A stretch of 64,000 nt of DNA, from NCBI RefSeq assembly GCF_000381025.1, contig NZ_KB905814.1, positions 530,951-594,950 of the forward strand, read 5' to 3'. Source of the DNA: Streptomyces sulphureus DSM 40104 (lineage in GTDB: Bacteria > Actinomycetota > Actinomycetes > Streptomycetales > Streptomycetaceae). The position numbers were made by a program, and so were the translations under genes. The notes under the pieces are model-generated. The model saw only the letters and a list, made by a program, of their open reading frames with translations. It ran no database searches and was not told the origin of the DNA. How positions within the stretch are numbered: position 1 is the first letter of the stretch; every line of letters starts with the position of its first letter. Shown here in pieces: positions 33,686-41,637 of this stretch.

Positions 33686-35239
33686 TTACTCCCCACTCGA
33701 CGAGCCCAGCCGTACCTGGAACCGGCGCTCCTTGCCGCCCCGCTCCGCCGCCAACTCGACCGTCTCGCCCGGACGATGGCTCCGCACCCGGACGATCAGC
33801 TCCTCCGCGCTCTCCACGGCGACGCCGTCCACCTCGCGGATCACATCGCCCGGCTCGACCCCGGCACGGTCGGCCGGACCGCCCCGCTCCACCGAACCCC
33901 GCGAGCCGACGCGGGCGCCCTGGCCCTCGTAGGAGGTATCGAGGGTGACGCCGATCACGGGGTGCGAGGCGGTGCCCTTGTCGATCAGCTCCTGGGCGAC
34001 GCGCTTGCCCTGGTTCACCGGGATCGCGAACCCGAGGCCGACGCTGCCGCCCGTGCCGCTGCCGTCTCCCGCCGACCTGATCGAGCTGTTTATCCCGATC
34101 ACCTTGCCGTCGGTGTCGACGAGCGGCCCGCCGGAGTTGCCCGGGTTGATCGGCGCGTCCGTCTGGAGCGCGTCGACGTAGCTGAGTTCGCTGTCCCGGC
34201 TGCTCCCGCCCGCGGTGACGGGGCGGTTCTTGGCGCTGATGATGCCGCTCGTGACCGTCGCCTCCAGGCCGAAGGGTGCGCCTATGGCGACGACGGGTTC
34301 GCCGACTTTCACGGCGTCGGAGTCGCCGAGCGGCAGCGCCTCGGGCGCGGCACCGCGGTCGATCTCGACGACGGCGAGGTCGTAACCGGGGTCCGAGCCC
34401 ACGACTTCGCCCGTGATCCGCTGGCCGCCGCCGAGGGTGATCCGCACCGTGCCGCCGTCCTTCGCGCCGTCGACGACGTGGTGGTTGGTGAGGAGGTGAC
34501 CGCGGTCGTCGAGTGCGAAGCCGGTGCCCGTACCGGCCTCGCCGCCCGCCTCGACGTGGATCGTGACGACGCCGGGCAGGGCGCGCGCCGCGATGGCGGC
34601 CACGGTGCCGCTGCGGCGCTCGGCGCCGTCCCCGGTCGCCACCTCTTCCTCCGCGTCGCGGTCGGCGAGGAAGGTGGCCGTTCCGACGCCGGCGACGAGG
34701 GCGAGCGCGAGCCCCAGCAGGACGAGGCCGGCCCGTCCGCCGGACCTGCGCCTGCGCGGCGGCTTCGGGGCTGCGAGCGGCAGGCTCCACGGGTCGTAGC
34801 GCAACGTCGCCTGCGGGTAAGGGGATTGGGAAAGCGCGGCAGGCTGCGGTGCGGTGAGCTGCTGCGGCGGGGCGTCCGGCCGGAACGCCGGGGTCCCGGG
34901 CGGTACGCCCTGCGCGGGCGGCAGTTGGACGCCGTGCGGCGGCGTCGCGGGACGCTGCACCGGCGGCGCCGGCGCCCAGGGGCCCGGGCGGCCGTACGGG
35001 GGCGTGCCGTACGGGTCGGGGGCGTGGAGAGGCGCGGGTGCCTGCGTGCGGAGGGGCGGGTCGGGGTGCGGCGGCGTAGCGGGTTCGGGAGGCACCTTCT
35101 CCGCCGAGACGGCGGGCGCACGGTGGCCGGACGGCTGCGCCGAATCCTCGAAACCCGTCTCGCGCCCGGCGGTGCGGCCGGGCAGGTGCGGCCGGCTCCA
35201 CCACCGCGGCTTCGGCTCGGTGCCCTTCCCCTCGTCCAT
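33686..35239 (-). CDS. HtrA/DegP-like membrane-anchored serine protease with PDZ domain
   Basis: The 517-residue protein has a long Pro-rich cytosolic N-terminus, one membrane helix (about 171-191) and an extracytoplasmic trypsin-like protease with the triad H254 (TNHHVV), D287 (YDLAVV) and S369 (PGNSGGP). A C-terminal PDZ domain (about 430-510) contains the conserved RSHRPGETV segment. HtrA proteases degrade or refold damaged envelope proteins. ATG 35239 has GGGGAG before it. A codon further upstream at 35263 lacks a comparable site. It is co-directional with the anti-sigma and sigma genes, with a gap of about 100 bp. Confidence 0.9.
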   Translation of the reverse strand: MDEGKGTEPKPRWWSRPHLPGRTAGRETGFEDSAQPSGHRAPAVSAEKVPPEPATPPHPDPPLRTQAPAPLHAPDPYGTPPYGRPGPWAPAPPVQRPATPPHGVQLPPAQGVPPGTPAFRPDAPPQQLTAPQPAALSQSPYPQATLRYDPWSLPLAAPKPPRRRRSGGRAGLVLLGLALALVAGVGTATFLADRDAEEEVATGDGAERRSGTVAAIAARALPGVVTIHVEAGGEAGTGTGFALDDRGHLLTNHHVVDGAKDGGTVRITLGGGQRITGEVVGSDPGYDLAVVEIDRGAAPEALPLGDSDAVKVGEPVVAIGAPFGLEATVTSGIISAKNRPVTAGGSSRDSELSYVDALQTDAPINPGNSGGPLVDTDGKVIGINSSIRSAGDGSGTGGSVGLGFAIPVNQGKRVAQELIDKGTASHPVIGVTLDTSYEGQGARVGSRGSVERGGPADRAGVEPGDVIREVDGVAVESAEELIVRVRSHRPGETVELAAERGGKERRFQVRLGSSSGE

Positions 35240-35340
35240 ACGCTCCCCACTGCTCGCGCCCACCCGGGCCGTCCAACACTCGACAAGGATTCAACCAGGT
35301 GTGCGGCCGACGGCGCAGCGGGCAGGCGCCCAGGGGGACT

Positions 35341-36252
35341 TCAGGGTGTGGCGGGAGGCGTGGGGCTCGGCTGCGCGCTCACCGGGGCGTGCTCGGCGGA
35401 ATCGCTCGCCGGGAGGTCGGAGCGGATCGCCGGGGGCGCGGGGGGCGTCGCCGGGTCGTAGCCGGCGGGGAGTCCGGGGAACCAGGGGGCGAGGTCGAAT
35501 CCCTGGGAAGCGCTCGCGGTGAGGAGGGCCGGGGGTGCCGGCGTCGCGCCCGGGGTCTGGCCCGTCGTGTACCGGGGGGTGGGCGCCGGGGGGCGGGCGT
35601 CTGACGTCAGTCCGCGGGGCTTGGCACCGAGGGTGCTCACCGAGTCGTTGCGGACGGCCGTTCCTGAGCGGCTCGACGCGCTGGCGCCCGCGGGCGCCGT
35701 GCGCACGGGGCCCGCGGAGGCGCCGCGGCCGTCGCCCGAGGCGACCGTGCCCGAGGAGGACGTCTGCGAGGTGAGTGCACCGCCGACGGCGAGCGCAGCG
35801 AGTGAGAAGGCACCGGCCGCCGCGAAGGCGAACCGGCGCCCGCGCGAGACGCTGCGCTCGGGCTCGTGTATCCGGAAGCCGGGCTCCGGGCTGAGGTGGC
35901 CGCGCGAGGACGGACCGGCGACGGGAAGGTACTCGAAGGTGAAGGGTGCGGCGCCGCCTTGCCCCTGGCTCGCCTGCGCGCCCTGCCCTGCGCCTTCGCC
36001 GTCGGTCGTCCCGGAGTCGGGGCCCGAGGGCGCTGCGGGGAGGCCCTGGAGCCGGGCGAGAAGGCCCTCGGAAGGGCCGGGCGGTGCGGTGTCGGCGAAG
36101 ACGGACTTCACGCGACGCTGAGCGTCGGCCTCGGCCTTGCAGCTCCCGCAGGTGGCGAGATGGGCGAGGACGCGCTCACGGGCGTCGTGGCCCAACTCGC
36201 CGTCCACCAGGGCGGCGAGGCGGTCTCCGAGGTGGTGCTCGGCCGGCGTCAC
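35341..36252 (-). CDS. Zinc-finger anti-sigma factor (membrane-anchored)
   Basis: The 303-residue protein has an N-terminal anti-sigma domain with an HxxxCxxC motif (H31, C35, C38), a single hydrophobic helix near 141-160, and a long Ala/Pro/Ser-rich outer part. This is the layout of ECF anti-sigma factors that hold their sigma factor at the membrane. The GTG start overlaps the sigma-gene stop (GTGA), which supports a cognate pair. It corresponds in position to mycobacterial RseA, although the extracytoplasmic tail is much longer. Confidence 0.85.
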   Translation of the reverse strand: MTPAEHHLGDRLAALVDGELGHDARERVLAHLATCGSCKAEADAQRRVKSVFADTAPPGPSEGLLARLQGLPAAPSGPDSGTTDGEGAGQGAQASQGQGGAAPFTFEYLPVAGPSSRGHLSPEPGFRIHEPERSVSRGRRFAFAAAGAFSLAALAVGGALTSQTSSSGTVASGDGRGASAGPVRTAPAGASASSRSGTAVRNDSVSTLGAKPRGLTSDARPPAPTPRYTTGQTPGATPAPPALLTASASQGFDLAPWFPGLPAGYDPATPPAPPAIRSDLPASDSAEHAPVSAQPSPTPPATP

Positions 36253-37022
36253 TCAGCACCCACCTCCCCTCTCGAGGCCGCGGGCACCGCCGCCGCGCTC
36301 AGCGACGCCTGCTGCTCCGCGCGTGCCTGCGGGGAGCGGTGCTGGAGCGCCTTGCGCAGATGTGAGCGGCCGCGGTGGATACGGCTGCGCACGGTGCCGA
36401 GCTTCACGCCGAGCGTGGTGGCGATCTCCTCGTAGGAGAGGCCCTCGATGTCGCAGAGGACGACGGCGGCCCGGAACTCGGGCGCGAGGGTGTCGAGCGC
36501 CTGCTGGACGTCGGCGTCGAAGTGGCGGTCGTTGAAGTGCTGTTGGGGGGTGGGCTCGCGGCTGGCGAGGCGCTCGGCCGCGTCGTCCCCGAGGGAGTCG
36601 AACCGGATGCGCTGCTTCCTGCGGACCGTGTCGAGGAAGAGGTTGGTGGTGATGCGGTGGAGCCAGCCCTCGAAGGTGCCGGGGGTGTAGGTGGAGAGCG
36701 AGCGGAAGACGCGGACGAAGACCTCCTGGGTGAGGTCCTCTGCGTCGTACTGGTTCCCCGTGAGGCGGTAGGCGAGGCGGTAGACGCGCGCGCTGTGGGT
36801 GCTGACGATCTCCTCCCAGGACGGAGGGGTCCACGCCTGGGCATCCGCATCGGTGTCGAAGGTCGCCGTGTGAGCGGATTCGGCGCGGAACTTGTCAGCT
36901 GTGTTGGTCACGGATTTCGGCCTGCCGGCGGCGGCACGGAGGCGACTCATCACCCCTCCGCCGCGGACGGTGGCCGCACCTCCCCTGTCGGCTCTGGTGG
37001 TGTCCAGCGGAGCCCCTACCAT
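36249..37022 (-). CDS. ECF-family RNA polymerase sigma factor
   Basis: The 257-residue protein has region 2 ([29 protein letters not shown]) and region 4 ([25 protein letters not shown]) of ECF sigma factors, with a 60-70 residue N-terminal extension. I chose ATG 37022 (MVGAPLDTT) because the longer frame to 37253 would run through the GGAAC-N18-GTT promoter element. By synteny it is the counterpart of M. tuberculosis SigE, not of the S. coelicolor protein called SigE. It should direct an envelope-stress regulon and is probably autoregulated. Confidence 0.9.
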   Translation of the reverse strand: MVGAPLDTTRADRGGAATVRGGGVMSRLRAAAGRPKSVTNTADKFRAESAHTATFDTDADAQAWTPPSWEEIVSTHSARVYRLAYRLTGNQYDAEDLTQEVFVRVFRSLSTYTPGTFEGWLHRITTNLFLDTVRRKQRIRFDSLGDDAAERLASREPTPQQHFNDRHFDADVQQALDTLAPEFRAAVVLCDIEGLSYEEIATTLGVKLGTVRSRIHRGRSHLRKALQHRSPQARAEQQASLSAAAVPAASRGEVGAE

Positions 37023-37163
37023 AGCCACAACTCCCGTTAGCTCCGGATAAGCTTCTTTGCCCTGCTTCGCGGACTCCCGCGCAGACCGCACGCCGCCGCG
37101 ACGGCCGGGCCTCAACGGACCGTGCCGGAACCGCGCTTCGGTCTCCTCGTCCACACCCCTCTC

Positions 37164-37189
37164 AACGCCCGGTCCGATCAGCGGGTTCC
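37164..37189 (-). promoter_or_regulatory. ECF-type promoter GGAAC-N18-GTT upstream of the sigma gene
   Basis: On the minus strand GGAAC occupies 37189-37185 and GTT 37166-37164, with exactly 18 nt between. This equals the consensus reported for SigE/SigH/SigR-type ECF factors. It lies about 140 nt before the sigma-factor ATG, which fits autoregulation. Confidence 0.6.
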
Positions 37190-37242
37190 CGACCCAACGG
37201 ATACAGTCACGACTGCGTGGAGGACGGGGACAGGAGAGGGCG

Positions 37243-37899
37243 ATTACCGGCAACCGGCAGACCTGGGCGTTCGTCGACGCCTACGGCGCGGAGCTCGCCG
37301 AGGGCGACGAGGACGCCGGCGGCGACGGGCTGCGGCTCGCGCGCGAACGCGCGCACGCCGCCGACCTGCGCCCCGTCTCCCCTGGCACCGGAGCGACGCT
37401 CCGGCTCCTCGCAGCCGCCGCGGGCGCCAAGGCCGTTGCCGAGATCGGCACGGGCACCGGGGTCTCCGGCATCCACCTGCTCCGCGGCATGCGTCCCGAC
37501 GGGGTGCTCACCACCGTCGACATCGAGCCGCAGCGACAGCAGTTCGCGCGTGAGGCGTTCCGCGCCGCCGGATTCGCCGCCAACCGCGCACGGTTCATCC
37601 CCGGCCACGCACTCGAGGTGCTCCCCCGCCTCGCCGACGGCGGCTACGACCTCGTCTTCTGCGACGGCGAGCGGGGCGAATACCTGGAGTACCTCGACGA
37701 ATCGTTGCGCCTGCTGCGTCCCGGCGGGCTCGTCTGCTTCGAGGGCGTCTTCGCCGACGGCCGCACCGTCGAGGCGGCCGTGCAGCCGGCCGCCGTGCTC
37801 ACGCTCCGGGAGCTGCTGCGCACCGTGAAGGAGAGGGCCGAACTCGCGCCCACGCTCCTGCCCGTGGGGGACGGACTGCTCTGCGCCGTGCGCCGTTGA
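37243..37899 (+). CDS. O-methyltransferase-like SAM-dependent methyltransferase
   Basis: The 218-residue protein begins [15 protein letters not shown] and has the SAM-binding [14 protein letters not shown] motif, then VDIEP and [15 protein letters not shown]. This is the class I O-methyltransferase (catechol-O-methyltransferase-like) fold found next to this sigma factor in other actinobacteria. No ATG, GTG or TTG lies in frame between 37058 and 37243. An AGGAG (37232-37236) sits 6 nt before ATT 37243, which I take as the start. CTG 37213 is the alternative. The ATG at 37057 is only 34 bp from the divergent sigma start and inside its promoter region, so I reject it. Confidence 0.8.
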   Translation: MTGNRQTWAFVDAYGAELAEGDEDAGGDGLRLARERAHAADLRPVSPGTGATLRLLAAAAGAKAVAEIGTGTGVSGIHLLRGMRPDGVLTTVDIEPQRQQFAREAFRAAGFAANRARFIPGHALEVLPRLADGGYDLVFCDGERGEYLEYLDESLRLLRPGGLVCFEGVFADGRTVEAAVQPAAVLTLRELLRTVKERAELAPTLLPVGDGLLCAVRR

Positions 37900-37931
37900 C
37901 CAGGCAGCGCCTCATGCCCCACGGATGCGCA

Positions 37932-37965
37932 CCGCCCTGGGGCAGAGGCTTCTACCCCAGGGCGG
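37932..37965. terminator. Bidirectional hairpin after the methyltransferase
   Basis: CCGCCCTGGGG (37932-37942) and CCCCAGGGCGG (37955-37965) form a perfect 11-bp stem around a 12-nt loop, between the convergent methyltransferase and DUF3117 genes. Confidence 0.75.
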
Positions 37966-37993
37966 ACACGGGCCTTGCAGCGACCGATCGGGC

Positions 37994-38161
37994 TCAGCCG
38001 CAGACCTTCTCCAGCTCCTCGCCGAGGGCCGTCGCCTCATCCGGGGTCAGCTCGACGACGAGTCGCCCACCGCCTTCGAGCGGAACGCGCATGACGATGC
38101 CCCGCCCCTCTTTGGTCACCTCGAGCGGGCCATCGCCCGTTCGCGGCTTCATGGCCGCCAT
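37994..38161 (-). CDS. DUF3117 small conserved protein
   Basis: This 55-residue protein (MAAMKPRTGDGPLEVTKEG ... ELTPDEATALGEELEKVCG) is the very conserved actinobacterial DUF3117 (Rv1211-like). The function is unknown. GGAAGGGGA lies just before the ATG at 38161. A longer frame extends upstream but has atypical composition and no ribosome-binding site, so I keep only the conserved part. Its position between the methyltransferase and the tag/divIVA-like genes matches mycobacteria. Confidence 0.92.
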   Translation of the reverse strand: MAAMKPRTGDGPLEVTKEGRGIVMRVPLEGGGRLVVELTPDEATALGEELEKVCG

Positions 38162-38550
38162 GCTCGTTCCCCTTCCTGAAACCAGCCGATCGCAGCCGGC
38201 CGCCCGCACACTCGCCCCGCATCCGGAACCACTCCACCCCGAGCGGGAGGGAATGGGGATATGCGACGCCACCGGCAGGGCTCGCCGGCATCGAACACAT
38301 TGCTTCCCTGCCATTATCCCGCATGCCAGGACCGGATGACCAACATCGGTTCGCAGATCTTCGCCCCGGGCCGAACACAAAACCGCCCAATGCGGCAGGC
38401 AGAGAGTGATAACGCCTGACCCCCGAAGCGGACCGGGCGGTTTCGGGGCGTTTGCCCGGGCACGTCGTTTGACGCAGCTCACATCCGCGGAGCCCGGTGC
38501 CGCTCGCTCCCCCTCTGTCGAGCGCTGGTGATCCGCGTCATGCTTACGCC
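38162..38550. promoter_or_regulatory. Divergent intergenic region, DUF3117 / enoyl-CoA hydratase
   Basis: This 389-bp stretch is less GC-rich than its surroundings and holds no gene. On the minus strand GATAAT (about 38315-38320) with an upstream TTGGTC at a 19-nt spacing is a possible promoter for the DUF3117 gene. On the + strand CATGCT lies 6 nt before the hydratase ATG and could be a leaderless -10 box. Both are weak calls. Confidence 0.35.
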
Positions 38551-39339
38551 ATGAACGACACCGTGCTCTACGAAGTGACCGAGGGCCTCGCCAAGGTGAC
38601 CCTCAACCGCCCCGACGCCATGAACGCGCTCGACGACGCGACGAAGGCGTCCCTCCGCGACACCCTGCGCCGCGCCGCGGCCGACGAGAACGTGCGCGCG
38701 GTGCTGCTCGGCGCGCGGGGGCGGGCCTTCTGCGTCGGGCAGGACCTCAAGGAGCACGTGGCGCACCTCAGGGAGAGCGGGGGCGGTGCGCTCAACACCG
38801 TCGAGGAGCACTACAACCCCATCACCCTCGCGATCGCGGAGATGCCGAAGCCGGTCGTCGCCGCGGTGAACGGCGTGGCGGCGGGTGCGGGCGCGGGGTT
38901 CGCACTCGCGGCCGACCACCGGATCGCCGCCGAGAACGCCTCGTTCAACACCTCCTTCGCCGGCGTGGGGCTCTCCTCCGACTCGGGGCTCTCCTGGACG
39001 CTGCCCCGTCTCGTCGGCCCCGGGCGCGCGAAGGACCTGCTGCTCTTCCCGCGCAGCATCAAGATGCCCGAGGCCCGGGAACTCGGCCTCGTGGACAGGG
39101 TGGTGGCGGCAGACGAGCTCGCCGAGGCGGCCGAGGCAACGGCGCGGCAGCTCGCCGCCGGGCCGACGGTGGCCTACGCCGCGCTCAAGGAGGCCGTGGC
39201 TTACGCGAGTTCGCACACGCTGGCGGAGTCGCTCGCCAAGGAGGCCGAGCTCCAGACGCGTGCGGGCGCCTCGGCGGACCACACCATCGCCGTCGAGGCG
39301 TTCGTCAAGAAGGAGAAGCCGGAGTTCACCGGACGGTGA
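38551..39339 (+). CDS. Enoyl-CoA hydratase/isomerase family protein
   Basis: The 262-residue crotonase-fold protein has VTLNRPDAMNALDD near the start and the oxyanion-hole segments GRAFCVGQDL and NGVAAGAGAGFALAADHRIA. It contains FAGVGLSSDSGLSWTLPRLVG in the region that usually supplies catalytic acidic residues. It resembles PaaG/PaaB-type isomerases and hydratases of phenylacetate-like or fatty acid degradation. Start ATG 38551 is preferred over an upstream frame extension. The gene stands alone and is convergent with the tag gene, 7 bp away. Confidence 0.85.
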   Translation: MNDTVLYEVTEGLAKVTLNRPDAMNALDDATKASLRDTLRRAAADENVRAVLLGARGRAFCVGQDLKEHVAHLRESGGGALNTVEEHYNPITLAIAEMPKPVVAAVNGVAAGAGAGFALAADHRIAAENASFNTSFAGVGLSSDSGLSWTLPRLVGPGRAKDLLLFPRSIKMPEARELGLVDRVVAADELAEAAEATARQLAAGPTVAYAALKEAVAYASSHTLAESLAKEAELQTRAGASADHTIAVEAFVKKEKPEFTGR

Positions 39340-39346
39340 GCCGCCC

Positions 39347-39976
39347 TCAGCGCACCTGCGGCAGGCCGCGGACCCAGCACTCGGCGAGGTGGTCGTCGAC
39401 GAGGCCGGCGGCCTGCATGGTGGCGTAGGCCGTCGTCGGGCCGACGAACCGCAGGCCGCGGCGCTTCAGTTCGCGGGCGAGCGCCTTCGACTCCGGTGTC
39501 GTGGCGGGGACTTCGCCGAGGGTGCGCGGAGGGCGCGGGGCCGGCTCCGGTGCGTGCGACCAGACGAGGGAGTCGAGCTCGCCGGGCTCCCACTCGGCGA
39601 GGACGCGTGCGTTGGAGAGCGCCGCCGAGATCTTGGCGCGGTTGCGGACGATGCCGGCGTCCGCGAGGAGACGCGCCTCGTCGGCCTCGGTGAAGGCCGC
39701 CACCGCGGCGATCCGGAAGCCCGCGAAGGCGGCACGGAACGCTTCCCGCTTGCGGAGGATCGTCAGCCAGGAGAGGCCGGACTGGAAGCCTTCCAGGCAG
39801 AGCCTCTCGAAGAGGGCGTCGTCTCCGCGGACGGGGCGGCCCCACTCGGTGTCGTGGTAGTGCGCGTAGTCCTCCGTGGCGGCGGCCCAGGGGCAGCGGA
39901 GACGTGCGTCCTCGCCGGGAACGGGACCGCCCTCGAGGCCCACGGCGCTGCCGCCTTCGCGGCACTCGGTGCTCAT
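39347..39976 (-). CDS. tag: DNA-3-methyladenine glycosylase I
   Basis: The 209-residue protein has the Tag signature RCPWAAATEDYAHYHDTEWG with zinc ligands C28 and H41, and the C-terminal pair in DDHLAEC (His-x3-Cys). FERLCLEGFQSGLSWLTILRKR is the conserved helix-hairpin region. It removes 3-methyladenine from alkylated DNA. The ATG overlaps the stop of the DivIVA-like gene (ATGA), so the two are one transcription unit, as with Rv1210/Rv1209 in M. tuberculosis. Confidence 0.93.
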   Translation of the reverse strand: MSTECREGGSAVGLEGGPVPGEDARLRCPWAAATEDYAHYHDTEWGRPVRGDDALFERLCLEGFQSGLSWLTILRKREAFRAAFAGFRIAAVAAFTEADEARLLADAGIVRNRAKISAALSNARVLAEWEPGELDSLVWSHAPEPAPRPPRTLGEVPATTPESKALARELKRRGLRFVGPTTAYATMQAAGLVDDHLAECWVRGLPQVR

Positions 39977-40422
39977 CCCTGCTCCTCGCCGGAGCCCGGT
40001 GGCTCCTGCTGCTCGGCCTGCGGGTGCGGTCTGCTCGCGGGCTGCGGTCCGCCCTGCTCGAAGCCGCCCTCCGGGGGCTCGCGGGGGAGTCCGCGCGCGA
40101 CGGCGACGGCCTGGACGCCGGCGAGGCGGGACTCCAACTCGGCGATGCGCGCGTCCCGTTCGGCGAGCTCGGCGCCCAGGCGGTCGAGGACGTCGTCGAC
40201 CTGGTCCATGCGGTAGCCGCGGGGTGCGACGGCGAGGCGGAGGGAGGCCACGTCGGCGCGGTTGACCGGGCGGGCCTCGGGGAGCGGCTCGTCGAAGAGG
40301 TCGGGCGCGGGCTCGGAGAGGCCGCCCGTGACCGAGCGGCCCTGGGCGTCGCCGCCGCCGAGCACGGCGAGGGTCACGGCGGCGACCACGACGACGAGCG
40401 CGATCAGCATGAACCAGAACAC
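39973..40422 (-). CDS. DivIVA-domain membrane protein
   Basis: The 149-residue protein begins MFWFMLIALVVVVAAVTLAVLGGG, a single membrane helix. A DivIVA-like segment PVNRADVASLRLAVAPRGYRMDQVDDVLDRLGAELAERD and a coiled coil follow, then a Pro/Gln-rich tail. It probably localises to the membrane at curved or growing sites. The GTG at 40422 has GGGAG before it. It is upstream of and overlaps tag, and corresponds to Rv1209. Confidence 0.8.
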   Translation of the reverse strand: MFWFMLIALVVVVAAVTLAVLGGGDAQGRSVTGGLSEPAPDLFDEPLPEARPVNRADVASLRLAVAPRGYRMDQVDDVLDRLGAELAERDARIAELESRLAGVQAVAVARGLPREPPEGGFEQGGPQPASRPHPQAEQQEPPGSGEEQG

Positions 40423-40746
40423 AGGCGACTCCCGGCGTCGGATCGGAGCTATGACGGGCTTGGCGCGGCTTCGCCCGGCGACGCGCCGACACGCGCCGTG
40501 GACGCCCCTCGCGGGCGAGGCCGCGCCGAACGGCCGTGCCCGGTACGGGGGTTCCGCAGGACACCGATCGTGCCATGCCCCACCGACATCGGCCGTCCCC
40601 GTACCCCGGCCGCCGTCCGGCTCCGTGCCCGCGACACCACCGCTGATCACCCGGGGGACCGCGGCGGTAGTGTCGGCGGGTGACTGCGTACGGGCGCGCA
40701 GCCGCGCGGGGGCGCGGCCGGCCGCCGAGGAGAACGGGAGGGGCCG
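40423..40746. other. Intergenic region where mycobacteria carry gpgS; promoter of the folP-like gene
   Basis: This 324-bp gap between divergent genes has no gene for glucosyl-3-phosphoglycerate synthase, which lies here in M. tuberculosis (Rv1208). TAGTGT (40668-40673) is 6 nt before a GTG at 40680 that opens a 29-codon leaderless upstream frame ending at 40769, inside the folP-like gene. The peptide may be chance. Confidence 0.35.
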
Positions 40747-41616
40747 ATGCTGCGGCTCGGCACACGTGAGTTCGCGCCCGGGGAGCCGGTGGTGATGGCG
40801 ATCGTCAACCGCACCCCCGACTCCTTCTACGACCGGGGCGCCACCTTCCTCGACGAGCCGGCGCTGGCCCGCGTCGACCAGGCGGTGGCCGACGGCGCGG
40901 CGATCGTCGACATCGGCGGCGTCAAGGCGGGCCCGGGCGAGGAGGTCACGGCCCGCGAAGAGGAGCGCCGCATCGTCGACTTCGTCGCCGAGGTACGGGC
41001 GAGGCACCCGGAGGTGGTCGTCAGCGTCGACACCTGGCGGCACGAAGTGGCCGACGCCGCGTGCCGGGCCGGCGCCGACCTCGTCAACGACGCCTGGGGC
41101 GGCGTCGATCCGCAGCTCGCGGAGGTGGCGGCGCACCACGGCGCGGGGCTCGTGTGCACGCACGCCGGCGGCGCGCAGCCGCGCACCCGCCCGCACCGGG
41201 TGAGCTACCCGGGGCCCGGCGGCGTCATGGCCGACGTGCTCCGCAGGGTCCTCGGCCTCGCGGAGCGGGCGCGGGAGGCGGGGGTGGCGGCCGAGGGCAT
41301 CCTCATCGACCCGGGGCACGACTTCGGCAAGTCGACCCGGCACTCCCTGGAGGCCACCCGCGAATTGGGGCGGATGGCGGCGACGGGCTGGCCGGTGCTC
41401 GTCTCGCTCTCGCACAAGGACTTCGTCGGCGAGACGCTCGACAGGCCCGTCTCCGAGCGGCTGCTCGGCACCCTCGCGACCACCGCCGTCTCCGCCTGGC
41501 TCGGCGCGCAGGTCTACCGGGTGCACGAGGTCGCCGAGACGCGCCAGGTGCTGGAGATGGTCGCGGCGATCGCGGGGCGCGGGGAGCCGGCGGTGGCCCG
41601 GCGCGGGCTCGCGTGA
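40747..41616 (+). CDS. folP: Dihydropteroate-synthase-like protein (FolP2 type)
   Basis: The 289-residue TIM-barrel protein has the pterin-binding enzyme motifs AIVNRTPDSFYDRG, VDIGGVKAGPG and LIDPGHDFGKST. The loop that normally reads GxSRKS is LSHKDFVGET, and the MH-GxP loop is THAGGAQPRTRP. So it looks like the second homologue, FolP2, whose M. leprae relative was reported to lack dihydropteroate synthase activity. GGAGGGG precedes the ATG. It sits between DivIVA-like and LOG genes, the FolP2 locus of mycobacteria. The real folate enzyme is probably elsewhere. Confidence 0.8.
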   Translation: MLRLGTREFAPGEPVVMAIVNRTPDSFYDRGATFLDEPALARVDQAVADGAAIVDIGGVKAGPGEEVTAREEERRIVDFVAEVRARHPEVVVSVDTWRHEVADAACRAGADLVNDAWGGVDPQLAEVAAHHGAGLVCTHAGGAQPRTRPHRVSYPGPGGVMADVLRRVLGLAERAREAGVAAEGILIDPGHDFGKSTRHSLEATRELGRMAATGWPVLVSLSHKDFVGETLDRPVSERLLGTLATTAVSAWLGAQVYRVHEVAETRQVLEMVAAIAGRGEPAVARRGLA

Positions 41617-41637
41617 GCGGGCGCCGGGCCGGTGCGG

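Noticed and set aside
37057..37242. ATG 37057 as the start of the methyltransferase
   Set aside because: It leaves 34 bp to the divergent sigma-factor start, runs through the sigma promoter element, and the added residues have no domain-like composition.
37023..37253. N-terminal extension of the sigma factor to 37253
   Set aside because: The extension would be encoded across the GGAAC-N18-GTT element, and ATG 37022 begins the segment I recognise from relatives.
40423..41526. Extension of the DivIVA-like frame far upstream on the minus strand
   Set aside because: That part is antisense to the folP-like gene and has no ribosome-binding site. GTG 40422 directly precedes the membrane helix.
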